Positions 22,229 through 31,561 of a DNA stretch of 32,914 bases are shown in pieces. This stretch comes from Asaia bogorensis (GTDB lineage Bacteria > Pseudomonadota > Alphaproteobacteria > Acetobacterales > Acetobacteraceae), in assembly GCA_945869965.1 (NCBI GenBank), contig CAMBRC010000047.1:1-32914 (forward strand). Direction: 5' to 3'. Position numbers and translations under genes: made by a program. A model generated the notes under the pieces. The model was not told the DNA's origin. It ran no database searches and worked only from the letters and a program-made list of their open reading frames with translations. Numbering within the stretch: position 1 is the stretch's first letter; each line of letters opens with the position of its first letter.

Positions 22229-24640
22229 ATGGACGTCGCTGTTCCGCCCTCCCGCCTCGTCCCCGACATGCTGGAACCGAATGCACCGGGCGTGGGACGC
22301 TATGCGGTGGGCCAACCGGTCGCGCGGCTGGAGGACCCCGTGCTGCTGCGCGGCGAGGGGCGTTATACCGATGACATGAACCTGCCGGGCCAGGTCTATG
22401 GCGTGGTGGTGCGCAGTCGGGTGGCGCATGGGGTGCTGCGGGGGGTGGAGACGGCGGTGGCGGCGGGGATGCCGGGGGTGCTGGCGGTCGTGGTGGCGCA
22501 GGACCTGGTGGCGGCGGGGATCCGGCCGATGAACGCCAATGTGATCGGCAAGAATTTCGATGACCGGCCGATCCCCAAGCCGGTGCAGATGGCGCTGGCG
22601 ACGGGGCGGGTGCGGTATGTCGGTGAGCCCGTGGCGTTTGTGGTGGCGGAGACGGCGCTGCAGGCGAAGGACGCGGCGGAGGCGGTGTTTGCCGATATCG
22701 AGATGCTGCCGGCGGTGACCACGGCGGTGGCGGCGGCGGCGGCGGGCGCGCCGGTTTTGTATGAGGAGGCGCCGGGGAATGTGATCCTGGATTTCAAGTT
22801 TGGCGATCATGCGGCGGTGGAGATGGCGTTTGCGCGGGCGGCGCATGTGACACGGATGGCGATCGTCAATTCGCGGATTGTGGTTTGCGCGATGGAGCCG
22901 CGGTCGGCGCTGGCGGAGTTTGATGCCGCGCCCAGTCCAGGTGGGGAGGGGCGGTATGTCCTGCGGGTGGGCTGCCAGGGCGTGTTCGGGCTGCGGAACA
23001 ATTTGCGGAACGTGCTGGGGGTGGCGGCCGAGCAAATTCGGATTTTGACCGGCAATGTCGGCGGGTCGTTCGGGATGAAGTCGCAGGTCTATCCGGAATA
23101 TGTCTGTGCGCTGTATGCGGCGAAGCGGCTGGGACGGGCGGTCAAGTGGACCGATGAGCGGTCGGACAGCTTCCTGAGCGACAGTCATGGGCGGGGGCAT
23201 GAGCATGTGCAGGAGCTGGCGCTGGATGCGGACGGGAATTTCCTGGCGCTGCGGGTGACGGGGTATGGCAATCTCGGCGCGGTGCTGTCGAACTCGACGA
23301 CGCAGCCGCCGACGATGAATATCGTGAAGAATATCATCGGGGTGTACCGCACGCCGGCGCTGTCGGTGTCGGTGAAATGCGTGGTGACGAATACCACGCC
23401 GGTCGGCGCCTATCGCGGGGCGGGGCGGCCGGAGGCGAACTACTACATGGAGCGGCTGATCGAGACGGCGGCGCGGGAGATGGGGCTTGACGCCATTGAG
23501 CTGCGGCGGCGCAACCATATCCTGCCGGCGATGATGCCTTACAAGGCGCCGTCGACGATGGAGTATGACAGCGGCGATTTTCCGGCGGTGCTGGAACGGG
23601 CGCTGGTGGCGGCGGATTGGGACGGGTTTGCCGCGCGGCGGGCGGAAAGCCGGGCGCGGGGGAAGCTGCGCGGGCGGGGGATCGGGCAGTATCTGGAAGT
23701 CACGGCGCCGGCCAACAACGAGATGGGCGGCATCCGGTTCGAGGCGGATGGGACGGTGACGATTATTTCCGGCACGCTGGATTATGGGCAGGGGCACTGG
23801 ACGCCGTTTGCGCAGGTGCTGGTGGACAAGCTGGGCGTGCCGTTCGACCGCGTGCGGCTGGTGCAGGGGGATTCGGATGAGATGCTGGCCGGCGGCGGCA
23901 CCGGCGGGTCGCGCTCGGCGATGAACGGCAGCAACGCGATTTCGGTCAGTTCCGACGAAGTGATCGAAAAGGGGACGAAGATCGCGGCGCATGTGCTGGA
24001 GGCCGCGGCGGCGGATATCGCGTTCTCGCGCGGGAGATTCTCGATCGCGGGCACCGATCGCGGGATCGGGATCATGGCGTTGGCCGAGAAGCTGCGCGGC
24101 GGGCTGACGCTGCCGGCGGATGTGCCGCAGACGCTGGATGTCGCCATGGTGGTGCCCGGCGTGCCCAGTGCTTTTCCGAATGGCTGTCATATCGCCGAGG
24201 TCGAGGTCGATCCTGAGACCGGGGTGGTCGAGGTGGTGAAATACAGCACGGTCAATGATTTCGGCACGCTGCTGAACCCGCTGATGGTGGCGGGGCAGGC
24301 GCATGGCGGCATCGTGCAGGGGATCGGCCAGGCGCTGGGCGAGGCGATGGTCTACAGCGAGGACGGGCAGCTGCTGAGCGGGTCCTACATGGACTACGCC
24401 ATTCCGCATGCCGCCGATGTGCCGAGCTTCGGCTTCATCAGCCATCCCGTGCCGGCGCGGACCAACGGGCTGGGCGCCAAGGGCTGTGGCGAGGCCGGGT
24501 GCGCCGGCGCGCTGCCCTCGGTGATGAATGCGCTGGTGGATGCGCTCGGCGAGTACGGCATCCGCCATATCGACATGCCAGCGACGCCGGAGCGCGTCTG
24601 GGCGGCGATCCAAGGAACAGGGAAGCATGTTCTTTTTTGA
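22229..24640 (+). CDS. Molybdopterin-binding large subunit, xanthine dehydrogenase/CO dehydrogenase-like family
   Basis: This 803-residue catalytic subunit belongs to the xanthine oxidase-family molybdenum hydroxylases. The N-terminal fold begins VGQPVARLEDPVLLRGEGRYTDDM. The FGMKSQVYPEY block binds the pterin. The active-site loop is AYRGAGR (394-400), not the CO-dehydrogenase AYRCSFR loop, so this is not a form I CO dehydrogenase. The catalytic Glu755 lies in GLGAKGCGEAGCAG. The 2Fe-2S and FAD subunits that normally accompany it are not adjacent. The substrate is therefore unknown, perhaps an aldehyde or N-heterocycle. The start has AGGAG nine bases upstream. The last codons and stop (VLF-TGA) fall inside the left hairpin of a palindromic repeat, so the C-terminus may have been trimmed or replaced. 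Confidence 0.88.
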   Translation: MDVAVPPSRLVPDMLEPNAPGVGRYAVGQPVARLEDPVLLRGEGRYTDDMNLPGQVYGVVVRSRVAHGVLRGVETAVAAGMPGVLAVVVAQDLVAAGIRPMNANVIGKNFDDRPIPKPVQMALATGRVRYVGEPVAFVVAETALQAKDAAEAVFADIEMLPAVTTAVAAAAAGAPVLYEEAPGNVILDFKFGDHAAVEMAFARAAHVTRMAIVNSRIVVCAMEPRSALAEFDAAPSPGGEGRYVLRVGCQGVFGLRNNLRNVLGVAAEQIRILTGNVGGSFGMKSQVYPEYVCALYAAKRLGRAVKWTDERSDSFLSDSHGRGHEHVQELALDADGNFLALRVTGYGNLGAVLSNSTTQPPTMNIVKNIIGVYRTPALSVSVKCVVTNTTPVGAYRGAGRPEANYYMERLIETAAREMGLDAIELRRRNHILPAMMPYKAPSTMEYDSGDFPAVLERALVAADWDGFAARRAESRARGKLRGRGIGQYLEVTAPANNEMGGIRFEADGTVTIISGTLDYGQGHWTPFAQVLVDKLGVPFDRVRLVQGDSDEMLAGGGTGGSRSAMNGSNAISVSSDEVIEKGTKIAAHVLEAAAADIAFSRGRFSIAGTDRGIGIMALAEKLRGGLTLPADVPQTLDVAMVVPGVPSAFPNGCHIAEVEVDPETGVVEVVKYSTVNDFGTLLNPLMVAGQAHGGIVQGIGQALGEAMVYSEDGQLLSGSYMDYAIPHAADVPSFGFISHPVPARTNGLGAKGCGEAGCAGALPSVMNALVDALGEYGIRHIDMPATPERVWAAIQGTGKHVLF

Positions 24641-24717
24641 AAAAAAGAACCAAAAAACTTTTATCCGCTTGCCTTGTGGATAAAGTTTTTTTGCTTCTTT
24701 TTGTCCACAAAAAGAAG
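24621..24717. repeat. Composite palindromic A/T-rich repeat, second full copy
   Basis: The left hairpin at 24629-24650 (arms GTTCTTTTTT and AAAAAAGAAC) is followed by CAAAAAACTTTTATCC. The right part GGATAAAGTTTTTTTG is followed by a hairpin at 24694-24717. The middle is only about 12 bases, against roughly 35 in the copy at 11480-11600. It overlaps the 3' end of the hydroxylase gene and ends 28 bases before the glpK start. The hairpins with T runs could stop transcription between the two genes. Confidence 0.85.
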
Positions 24718-24745
24718 GCCTTCCTTGCTCACGATGAGGAAAACG

Positions 24746-26257
24746 ATGCCCAAGGACCTAATCCTCGCCCTCGACCAGGGCACCACCTCGACGCGGTGCA
24801 TTGCCTTTCGTGCGCCGAACCTGGCGCCGGTGGCAACCGCGCGGCGCGACCTGGCCCAGCATTTCCCGGACAGCGGCTGGGTCGAGCACGATCCCGAGGA
24901 TCTGTTCGCCGACTCGCTGGCGGTGCTGCGCGAGGCGATGGCGATGGCGGGTGCAACGCCCGCGGACATTGCCGGGATTGGCATCACCAACCAGCGCGAG
25001 ACGACGCTGGTATGGGATCGGGCGACCGGGCGGCCGGTGCATCGGGCGATTGTCTGGCAGGACCGCCGGACCGCGCCGATGTGCGCGGCGCTGCGCGCGG
25101 CGGGGCACGAGGCGGCGGTGTCGGCCAGCACCGGGCTGCTGCTGGACCCGTATTTCAGCGCCACCAAGATCGCCTGGATTCTCGATAGCGTGCCGGGCGC
25201 GCGGGCGGATGCCGAGGCCGGGCGGCTGGCTTTCGGCACCGTCGATACCTGGCTGCTCTGGCGCCTGACCGAGGGGCGGGTGCACCGGACGGATGCCACC
25301 AATGCCAGCCGGACCATGCTGTACGACATCACCAAGGGCGCCTGGGACCCGGCCATGCTCGAGCTGTTCCGCATCCCCGCCGCGATGCTGCCCGAAGTGC
25401 GGGACTGCGCCGGGCTGTTCGGGACCACCGATGCGCTGGGCGGCACCATCCCGATCGCCGGGATCGCCGGCGACCAGCAGGCGGCGATGATCGGGCAGGC
25501 CTGTTTCACCCCGGGCATGGCCAAGTCGACCTATGGCACCGGTTGTTTCCTGTTGCTGCATACCGGGGACACCCCGGTGGCGTCCGGCAAGCGGATGCTG
25601 ACCACGGTAGCGGCGCAGTTGGATGGCCGGCGGACCTATGCGCTGGAGGGGGCCATCTTCGTGGCCGGCGCCGCGGTGCAGTGGCTGCGCGATGGGCTCG
25701 GGGTGATTGGCGATTCGGCGGAGTCGGGCCGATTGGCGGAGTCGGCCGACCCCACGCAGAATGTCTACCTGGTGCCGGCGTTCACCGGGCTGGGGGCGCC
25801 GTGGTGGGATGCCGAGGCGCGCGGGGCGATGTTCGGGCTGGTGCGCAATTCCGGGCCGGCCGAGTTCGCGCGCGCGGCGCTGGAGAGCGTGGCGTACCAG
25901 ACGCGCGACCTGATCGAGGCGATGAAGGCGGATTGGCCCAAGGAAGCACAGGGTTCCGCAGACACCGTGCTGCGGGTGGATGGCGGCATGGTGGCGAGCG
26001 ATTGGACGATGCAGTTCCTCGCGGACCAGTTGGCCGCTCCGGTGGACCGGCCGGTGGTGATGGAGACCACGGCGCTGGGGGCGGGCTACCTGGCCGGGCT
26101 GGCGACCGGAGTATGTCCGCAGCCTGCCGATTTCGCGCGCGGCTGGGCGCTGCAGCGACGGTTCCTGCCGGCGATGGCCGACGCGGTGCGGACGGCGAAG
26201 TATGCGGGTTGGCAGGATGCGGTGCGACGCACACTGAGCCGCCAACCGGAAGGCTAG
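24746..26257 (+). CDS. glpK: Glycerol kinase
   Basis: This FGGY-family kinase of 503 residues phosphorylates glycerol to glycerol 3-phosphate with ATP in the cytoplasm. The N-terminal phosphate loop is [12 protein letters not shown]. Glycerol-binding and family blocks are [22 protein letters not shown] and [13 protein letters not shown]. The second-domain signature is [27 protein letters not shown], followed by GLGAPWW and [18 protein letters not shown]. The length is normal. I chose the ATG at 24746 because GAGG lies six bases upstream. The frame stays open into the palindromic repeat, but that stretch would encode an unlikely [15 protein letters not shown] leader. No glpF, glpD or glpR is visible nearby. 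It converges with the pilin gene, with stops overlapping in CTAG. Confidence 0.95.
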   Translation: MPKDLILALDQGTTSTRCIAFRAPNLAPVATARRDLAQHFPDSGWVEHDPEDLFADSLAVLREAMAMAGATPADIAGIGITNQRETTLVWDRATGRPVHRAIVWQDRRTAPMCAALRAAGHEAAVSASTGLLLDPYFSATKIAWILDSVPGARADAEAGRLAFGTVDTWLLWRLTEGRVHRTDATNASRTMLYDITKGAWDPAMLELFRIPAAMLPEVRDCAGLFGTTDALGGTIPIAGIAGDQQAAMIGQACFTPGMAKSTYGTGCFLLLHTGDTPVASGKRMLTTVAAQLDGRRTYALEGAIFVAGAAVQWLRDGLGVIGDSAESGRLAESADPTQNVYLVPAFTGLGAPWWDAEARGAMFGLVRNSGPAEFARAALESVAYQTRDLIEAMKADWPKEAQGSADTVLRVDGGMVASDWTMQFLADQLAAPVDRPVVMETTALGAGYLAGLATGVCPQPADFARGWALQRRFLPAMADAVRTAKYAGWQDAVRRTLSRQPEG

Positions 26258-26418
26258 AAGTTCAGCCCGGTGAAGGTGACGTTCAGCTTGCCCAGCAGGC
26301 CGGCAAAGGCCGGGGCCAGGCTCACGGCGAGAATGCCTGCCATCAGGGCATATTCGGTGGCGGTGCCAGCGCGCCGGTCCGCGATGGTGGCGCGCATGGT
26401 CGTCACAATGGCGGTCAT
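26254..26418 (-). CDS. Flp family type IVb pilin
   Basis: This tiny pilin has 54 residues. The N-terminal [17 protein letters not shown] is a basic leader. It is followed by [28 protein letters not shown], the Flp hydrophobic stretch with the conserved Glu-Tyr at mature positions 5-6. The residue before the expected prepilin-peptidase cut is Ala, where Gly is normal. Flp pilins form tight-adherence (Tad) fibrils, but no tad/cpa genes are here, so this is an orphan pilin. AGGAG eight bases upstream supports the ATG at 26418. The stop overlaps the glpK stop in convergent orientation. Confidence 0.85.
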   Translation of the reverse strand: MTAIVTTMRATIADRRAGTATEYALMAGILAVSLAPAFAGLLGKLNVTFTGLNF

Positions 26419-26582
26419 GGCTGAATCTCCTGCCTCGCGGTCCGGCCCGCCCGGTGGATGCGCGCGGAATAGCAAACGGTGAGGCGTGTAACCTAGCTCA
26501 CAATGCTTACAGAGATGTTTCAGTGCCGGCGCCGTGCACGGGGATTTGACCCCCGCCCGGGCGTCGGCCAGGATGGACCATC

Positions 26583-27176
26583 ATGATCCTGCTGATCGAC
26601 AACTACGATAGCTTCACGTTCAACCTCGTCCACTTCCTGGGCGATGTCGGTGCGCGCTGCCAGGTCTGGCGCAACGACAAGCTGAGCGTCGAGCAGGCGT
26701 TGGCCATGGCGCCGGAGGCGATCGTGCTGTCGCCGGGGCCGTGCACGCCGAACGAGGCCGGGATCTGCCTGGACCTCATCGCCGCTGCCGCCGGGCGCAT
26801 CCCGATCCTGGGCGTCTGTTTGGGCCACCAGGCGATCGGCCAGGCCTTTGGCGGCGAGGTCGTGCGCGCGCCGATGCCGATGCACGGCAAGGTGAGCGCG
26901 GTCGAACATGGCGGCAGCGACATCTTCGCCGGCGTGCCCTCGCCGTTCCAGGCGACGCGCTATCACAGCCTGATCGTGCGGGCGGAAACCCTGCCCGAGG
27001 TGCTCGAGACGACGGCCCACACGGGCGACATCATCATGGGCATGCGCCATCGCACCCTGCCGGTGTTCGGGGTGCAGTTCCATCCCGAGAGCATCGCCAG
27101 CCAGCATGGCCACGCCATCCTGAAGAATTTTCTCGACATCGCGCGTGGGCTGAACACGCCCGCGCGCGCGGCCTGA
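26583..27176 (+). CDS. trpG: Anthranilate synthase component II (glutamine amidotransferase)
   Basis: This class I glutamine amidotransferase of 197 residues supplies ammonia from glutamine for anthranilate formation. It begins [20 protein letters not shown]. The nucleophile is Cys79 in [16 protein letters not shown], and the catalytic His-Glu pair lies in [14 protein letters not shown]. The same type of protein (PabA) serves folate synthesis; the adjacent trpD and trpC favour the tryptophan role, and it may do both. TrpE, the chorismate-binding partner, is not in the window. The gene ends 4 bases before trpD. The upstream spacer (26419-26582) shows no Trp-rich leader peptide. Confidence 0.94.
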   Translation: MILLIDNYDSFTFNLVHFLGDVGARCQVWRNDKLSVEQALAMAPEAIVLSPGPCTPNEAGICLDLIAAAAGRIPILGVCLGHQAIGQAFGGEVVRAPMPMHGKVSAVEHGGSDIFAGVPSPFQATRYHSLIVRAETLPEVLETTAHTGDIIMGMRHRTLPVFGVQFHPESIASQHGHAILKNFLDIARGLNTPARAA

Positions 27177-27180
27177 GACC

Positions 27181-28218
27181 ATGGCGGACAATCCGGGCGA
27201 CTTGAAGCCGGTGCTGGCGCGGCTGGCGGCCGGGCAGACGCTGAGCGAGGCGGAGGCCGAGGCGGCGTTTGGCATCATCATGGCGGGTGAGGCCACGCCG
27301 GCGCAGATTGCCGGCATGCTGATGGCGATGCGAGTGCGGCGCGAAACGGTGGCCGAGCTGACCGGTGCTACGCGGGCGATGCGGTCGCGGATGAGCCGGG
27401 TGGCCGCCCCCGCCGGCGCGATCGATGTCTGTGGCACCGGGGGCGATGGCTCGGGCAGCCTGAATGTCTCGACGGCGGTGACCTTTGTATTGGCGGGGCT
27501 GGGGGTGACGGTGGCCAAGCATGGCAACCGGGCGCTGTCGTCGCGCACCGGCGGCGCGGATGTGCTGACGGCGCTGGGAGTCAACGTCGACGTGCCGTTG
27601 GCGCGGTTGCCGCACGTGTTGCTGGCGGCGCATTGCGCGTTCCTGTTCGCGCCGCGGCATCATGCGGCACTGCGCCATGCAGCGGGGCCGCGGGTGGAAT
27701 TGGGCACGCGGACGATCTTCAACCTGTTGGGACCGCTGGCCAATCCGGCCGAGGTGAAGCGGCAGTTGACTGGGGTGTTCGATCCCTCCTGGGCGCGGCC
27801 CATGGTGGAGACGCTGGCCAATCTCGGCTCGACCGATGTGTGGCTGGTGCATGGGCAGGGGTTGGATGAGCTGACGATTGCGGGCGAGAACCAGGTGGTG
27901 GCGCTGTCGGGCGGGACGATCCGGGCGTTTGTCGTCATGCCGGAGGATGCCGGGCTGGGGCGGGCGCCGATCGAGGCGATTCGCGGCGGCGATGCTGGGA
28001 CCAATGCGGCGGCGCTGCTGGCGCTGTTGCAGGGTGCCGCGGGGGCGTATCGCGACACCGTGCTGTTGAACACGGCGGCGGCGTTGATCGTGGCGGGGCG
28101 GGTCGAAGCACTGCGCGAGGGCGTGGCGTTGGCGGCCGGGTCGATCGATGGCGGGGCCGCGTTGGCGGCCCTTGAGACGCTGAAGCGGGAGACGGTTGTG
28201 CAGGAGCGGGGTGCGTGA
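27181..28218 (+). CDS. trpD: Anthranilate phosphoribosyltransferase
   Basis: This 345-residue enzyme transfers phosphoribose from PRPP to anthranilate, the second step of tryptophan synthesis. The PRPP/Mg motifs are [18 protein letters not shown] and [17 protein letters not shown]. Later family blocks are [21 protein letters not shown] and VHGQGLDEL. The start ATG at 27181 follows trpG by 4 bases. The last codons overlap the trpC GTG start (GTGA), which supports one operon with translational coupling. Confidence 0.96.
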   Translation: MADNPGDLKPVLARLAAGQTLSEAEAEAAFGIIMAGEATPAQIAGMLMAMRVRRETVAELTGATRAMRSRMSRVAAPAGAIDVCGTGGDGSGSLNVSTAVTFVLAGLGVTVAKHGNRALSSRTGGADVLTALGVNVDVPLARLPHVLLAAHCAFLFAPRHHAALRHAAGPRVELGTRTIFNLLGPLANPAEVKRQLTGVFDPSWARPMVETLANLGSTDVWLVHGQGLDELTIAGENQVVALSGGTIRAFVVMPEDAGLGRAPIEAIRGGDAGTNAAALLALLQGAAGAYRDTVLLNTAAALIVAGRVEALREGVALAAGSIDGGAALAALETLKRETVVQERGA

Positions 28219-29003
28219 GCGCGCCGCCGGACATCCTGCGGCGGATTTGCGCCGATACGGCCGCCGAGGTGGCGCGACGCAAGCCGTTGGGGCTGGGCGA
28301 CCGGCTGGCCATGGCCCCTGCCCCGCGCGGCTTTGCCCGGGCGCTGGATCGACAGGTGGCGGCGGGTGAATTCGCGGTGATTGCCGAGATCAAGCGGGCC
28401 TCGCCGTCCGGTGGGGATATTCGGCCGAGCTTCGACCCAAGCCTGCTCGCGGCCGACTATCAGCGCGGGGGTGCCGCGTGCCTGTCGGTGCTGACCGACG
28501 GGCCGTATTTCCGCGGCGTGGACAGCGACCTGGTGGCGGCGCGGGCGGGATGCGACCTGCCGGTGCTGCGCAAGGATTTCATGGTCGATCCCTGGCAGAT
28601 CGACGAGAGCCGGGCGCTGGGGGCGGATTGCATCCTGTTGATCCTCGCGGTGCTGTCGGATGCGCAGGCGACCGAGATGGAGGCCCGGGCGATCGAGCTG
28701 GGCATGGATGTGCTGGCGGAAAGCCATGACGAAGCGGAGCTGGCGCGGGCGTTGCGGCTGCGGACGCGGTTGATCGGCATCAACAATCGCAATCTCAGGA
28801 CGATGCAGACCAGCCTTGATACGACGGTTGATCTCGCGCCATTGGTGCCGGCGGATCGGGTGATTGTCGGCGAGAGCGGCTATAAGCTGCATAGCGATCT
28901 CGTCCGCATCGGCGGCCATGGGGTGAAGCGTTTCCTGGTGGGCGAGAGCCTGTTGCGGCAGCCGGATCTGGCGGCGGCGACACGCACGCTGATGCACGGA
29001 TGA
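28215..29003 (+). CDS. trpC: Indole-3-glycerol phosphate synthase
   Basis: This TIM-barrel enzyme of 262 residues converts CdRP to indole-3-glycerol phosphate. Conserved blocks are [16 protein letters not shown] (with the catalytic Lys), [31 protein letters not shown] and IVGESGYK. It starts with a GTG at 28215 overlapping the trpD stop and ends overlapping the moaC ATG (ATGA). It is the monofunctional form, with no TrpF domain fused. Confidence 0.96.
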   Translation: MSAPPDILRRICADTAAEVARRKPLGLGDRLAMAPAPRGFARALDRQVAAGEFAVIAEIKRASPSGGDIRPSFDPSLLAADYQRGGAACLSVLTDGPYFRGVDSDLVAARAGCDLPVLRKDFMVDPWQIDESRALGADCILLILAVLSDAQATEMEARAIELGMDVLAESHDEAELARALRLRTRLIGINNRNLRTMQTSLDTTVDLAPLVPADRVIVGESGYKLHSDLVRIGGHGVKRFLVGESLLRQPDLAAATRTLMHG

Positions 29004-29476
29004 GCGGCAAGCTGACCCATTTCGACGCCGAGGGCCGGGCGGTGATGGTCGATGTCGGGGGCAAGGCAATCACCGACCGCAGTGCCACGGCGCGGGCGCG
29101 GGTGGTGATGGCGCCGGCCACGTTGGCGATGATCCGGGCGGGGACGGCGAAGAAGGGCGATGTGCTGGGCGTGGCGCGGCTGGCCGGGATCATGGCGGCG
29201 AAGCGGACGGCCGATCTGATCCCGCTCTGCCATCCGCTGCCGATCAGTGCTGTCGCGATCGAGCTGGAGCCGGTCGGCGATGACACTGTGGAAATCACGG
29301 CGACGGTGAAGACCAGCGGGCAGACCGGGGTGGAGATGGAGGCGCTGACCGCGGCCTCGGTGGCGGCGCTGACGGTCTATGACATGTGCAAGGCGGTCGA
29401 TCGCGGGATGCGCGTCGAGGCCCTGCGCGTGGTGGCGAAGTCCGGCGGCAAGTCGGGCGATTTCAAACAGGAGTAG
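29000..29476 (+). CDS. moaC: Cyclic pyranopterin monophosphate synthase
   Basis: This 158-residue enzyme of molybdenum cofactor synthesis turns the MoaA product into cyclic pyranopterin monophosphate. Visible signatures are [32 protein letters not shown] and [20 protein letters not shown] followed by CKAVDRGM with the catalytic Asp/Lys pair. The ATG overlaps the trpC stop. The trpC-moaC-moeA linkage is common in alphaproteobacteria and does not imply a shared pathway. The product is needed by molybdoenzymes such as the hydroxylase at 22229. Confidence 0.96.
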   Translation: MSGKLTHFDAEGRAVMVDVGGKAITDRSATARARVVMAPATLAMIRAGTAKKGDVLGVARLAGIMAAKRTADLIPLCHPLPISAVAIELEPVGDDTVEITATVKTSGQTGVEMEALTAASVAALTVYDMCKAVDRGMRVEALRVVAKSGGKSGDFKQE

Positions 29477-29482
29477 CGGCCG

Positions 29483-30688
29483 ATGATCCCGGTGGAGGAG
29501 GCTCGCAGCCGCATCCTGGCCGCTCTGGCGGCGACGCCCGCCGAGGTTGTCCCACTGGCCGAGGCCTGGGGCCGCGTGTTGGCGCAGCCGGTGGTGTCGC
29601 GGCTGACACAGCCACCGCACGATGTCTCGGCGATGGATGGCTATGCGTTGAAGGCCGCCGATGGCGTGCTGGGCGCGGTGTTGATGGTGGCGGGATCGGC
29701 GCCGGCTGGGCATCCGTGGGCGGGTACGCTCGCGGCCGGCGAGGCGTTGCGGCTGTTTACCGGCAGCGTGGTGCCGGCGGGGGCCGATTCGATCCTGTTG
29801 CAGGAGGATGCGACGCGCGACGGCGAGCGCGTCACGGTCAATGAGGCGGTGACGCTGGGACGGCATATCCGCCGGGCGGGCCAGGACTTTGCCGCCGGCG
29901 AGGTGCTGATCGGGCGGGGCAAGCGTTTGAATGCGCGCGATATCGGGCTGATCGCGGCGGGCAACCATCCCTGGGTGGCGGTGCATCGGCGGCCACGGGT
30001 GGCGATCCTGGCGACCGGGGATGAGATCGCGCTGCCAGGGGACCCGATTCCGGCCGGCGGGATCGTGAGTTCCAACAGCCATGCGCTGGCCGCCTTGGTG
30101 CGCGCCTGCGGTGGCGAGGCGGTGGTGTTGCCGATCGTGGCCGATGACCGGGCGGCGCTGATGGCGGTGGCGGATGCGGTGCATGGCATGGACATGCTGG
30201 TGACCTCGGGCGGGGCCAGCGTCGGCGAGCATGACCTGGTGCAGGAGGCGCTGGGCGCGCGTGGGCTGATCGTCGATTTCTGGCAGATCGCGATGCGGCC
30301 GGGCAAGCCGCTGATGCATGGCCGGCTGGGTGATGTGGCGATGCTGGGGTTGCCGGGAAATCCTGTGTCATCATTGGTTTGCGCCATCCTGTTCCTGTTG
30401 CCGGCGCTGGCCCGGCTGGCCGGGTTGCCGGCGGCGGCGCCACCGACAGTGCAGGCCCGGCTGGGGGCTGGACTGGCGGCCAATGACCGGCGGGCGGACC
30501 ATCTGCGGGCGGCGCTTTCGGTCGATGGCGATGGTGTTCTGGTCGCCACCGCGTTCGCGCGGCAGGATTCCTCGATGCTGCGCCTAATGGCCCAGGCCGA
30601 TGGCTTGATCCTGCGGCCGCCACATGCAGCGGCGCTCGATGCCGGCGCGATGGTGCCGGTGATCCGGCTGGATGCGCTTGGGCTTTAA
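29483..30688 (+). CDS. moeA: Molybdopterin molybdenumtransferase
   Basis: This 401-residue enzyme inserts molybdate into adenylylated molybdopterin. The N-terminal domain shows PPHDVSAMDGYALKAAD, and FTGSVVPAGADSILLQED follows. The MoCF domain has VAILATGDEI, GIVSSNSHAL and LVTSGGASVGEHDLVQEAL. The C-terminal domain contains GLPGNPVSSLVCAI. It starts 6 bases after moaC and is the last gene before the lexA promoter region. Confidence 0.95.
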   Translation: MIPVEEARSRILAALAATPAEVVPLAEAWGRVLAQPVVSRLTQPPHDVSAMDGYALKAADGVLGAVLMVAGSAPAGHPWAGTLAAGEALRLFTGSVVPAGADSILLQEDATRDGERVTVNEAVTLGRHIRRAGQDFAAGEVLIGRGKRLNARDIGLIAAGNHPWVAVHRRPRVAILATGDEIALPGDPIPAGGIVSSNSHALAALVRACGGEAVVLPIVADDRAALMAVADAVHGMDMLVTSGGASVGEHDLVQEALGARGLIVDFWQIAMRPGKPLMHGRLGDVAMLGLPGNPVSSLVCAILFLLPALARLAGLPAAAPPTVQARLGAGLAANDRRADHLRAALSVDGDGVLVATAFARQDSSMLRLMAQADGLILRPPHAAALDAGAMVPVIRLDALGL

Positions 30689-30725
30689 CCAAGCCTGCCG
30701 CGAAAGATGCTTGACCGGCGCGAAA

Positions 30726-30740
30726 GAACCTTTGTAGAAC
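30726..30740. promoter_or_regulatory. LexA (SOS) box, perfect alphaproteobacterial consensus
   Basis: GAACCTTTGTAGAAC is GAAC-N7-GAAC, the direct-repeat LexA operator of alphaproteobacteria. It lies 73 bases before the lexA start codon and 37 bases after the moeA stop, so lexA should repress itself. Confidence 0.8.
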
Positions 30741-30749
30741 ATGCATACC

Positions 30750-30764
30750 GTTGCTGGTTTGTTC
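30750..30764. promoter_or_regulatory. Second, one-mismatch SOS-like box
   Basis: GTTGCTGGTTTGTTC fits GTTC-N7-GTTC with one mismatch in the first half site. It is 9 bases downstream of the perfect box and could overlap the -35 region of the lexA promoter (TTGCTG at 30751). Confidence 0.35.
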
Positions 30765-30813
30765 CAACTCGGTGACATATGGCATCAATGTTCAAAAAGG
30801 TGGAAACCGCAGC

Positions 30814-31542
30814 ATGTTGACCCGCAAGCAGCACGAGTTGCTGGTCTTCATTGACCGGCACCTGAAGGCGACCGGCTTCTCGCCGAGCTTCGAGGAGATG
30901 AAGGACGCCCTTCATCTCAAATCCAAATCGGGCATTCACCGGCTGATTTCGGCGCTGGAGGAACGCGGCTTCTTGTCGCGCCGGCACAACCGGGCGCGGG
31001 CGCTCGAGGTGATGCGCCTGCCGGACGACATGGCGCCGGCGCGCCCCGGCGAGACCATTGGCCGGGCGCCGGCGGCGGCGCCGTCGTTTGCGCCCAATGT
31101 GATCCGCGGCGATTTTTCGCAGCGTCTGACCGGGGTAAAGGCGCCGGAATCGGCCGGAGTGGTGCAGTTGCCGTTATATGGGCGGATTGCCGCCGGCCTG
31201 CCGATCGAGGCGATGCGCGATGCGACCAACCATGTCGAGGTGCCGGTGGCGCTGGTCGGTCCCGGCGAGCACTACGCGCTGGAGGTCTCCGGCGATTCGA
31301 TGATCGATGCTGGCATCCTGGACGGCGACACCGTCATCATCTGCCGGTCGGACACCGCCGATAGCGGTCAGATCGTGGTGGCGTTGGTGGATGACGGCGA
31401 GGTGACGCTGAAGCGCTTGCGGCGTCGCGGCGCGTCGATCGCGCTCGAGCCGGCGAATCCGCGGCACGAGACACGGATATTTCCGGCCGATCGTGTGCGC
31501 GTGCAGGGCCGGCTGGTCGGGCTGCTACGTCAATATCAGTAA
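30814..31542 (+). CDS. lexA: LexA repressor
   Basis: This SOS transcriptional repressor and self-cleaving protease has 242 residues. Residues 1-65 are the winged helix ([20 protein letters not shown], then [20 protein letters not shown] as the recognition region). A linker of about 50 residues, rich in Ala and Pro, follows. The cleavage site is Ala127-Gly128 in GRIAAGLP. The catalytic dyad is Ser162 (SGDSMID) and Lys200 (EVTLKRL). After DNA damage, RecA filaments would trigger cleavage. The ATG at 30814 matches the family start. An earlier ATG at 30751 would lie inside the operator region. A perfect SOS box upstream shows autoregulation. Confidence 0.96.
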   Translation: MLTRKQHELLVFIDRHLKATGFSPSFEEMKDALHLKSKSGIHRLISALEERGFLSRRHNRARALEVMRLPDDMAPARPGETIGRAPAAAPSFAPNVIRGDFSQRLTGVKAPESAGVVQLPLYGRIAAGLPIEAMRDATNHVEVPVALVGPGEHYALEVSGDSMIDAGILDGDTVIICRSDTADSGQIVVALVDDGEVTLKRLRRRGASIALEPANPRHETRIFPADRVRVQGRLVGLLRQYQ

Positions 31543-31561
31543 GCGATTATCCGTGAACGCC

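Noticed and set aside
23400-23435. Form I CO dehydrogenase (coxL)
   Set aside because: The active-site loop reads AYRGAGR, not AYRCSFR, and coxM/coxS are not adjacent.
24675-24683. Perfect DnaA box (TGTGGATAA)
   Set aside because: A single site formed partly by the repeat's GGATAAAG word. There is no cluster of boxes, no dnaA/hemE neighbourhood and no DNA unwinding element, so it is not an origin.
24674-24745. N-terminal extension of glycerol kinase ([15 protein letters not shown])
   Set aside because: It is the translation of the palindromic repeat; the ATG at 24746 has a ribosome-binding site and the family start.
26476-26582. Trp attenuator before trpG
   Set aside because: No short ORF with Trp codons and no terminator/antiterminator hairpin set was found.
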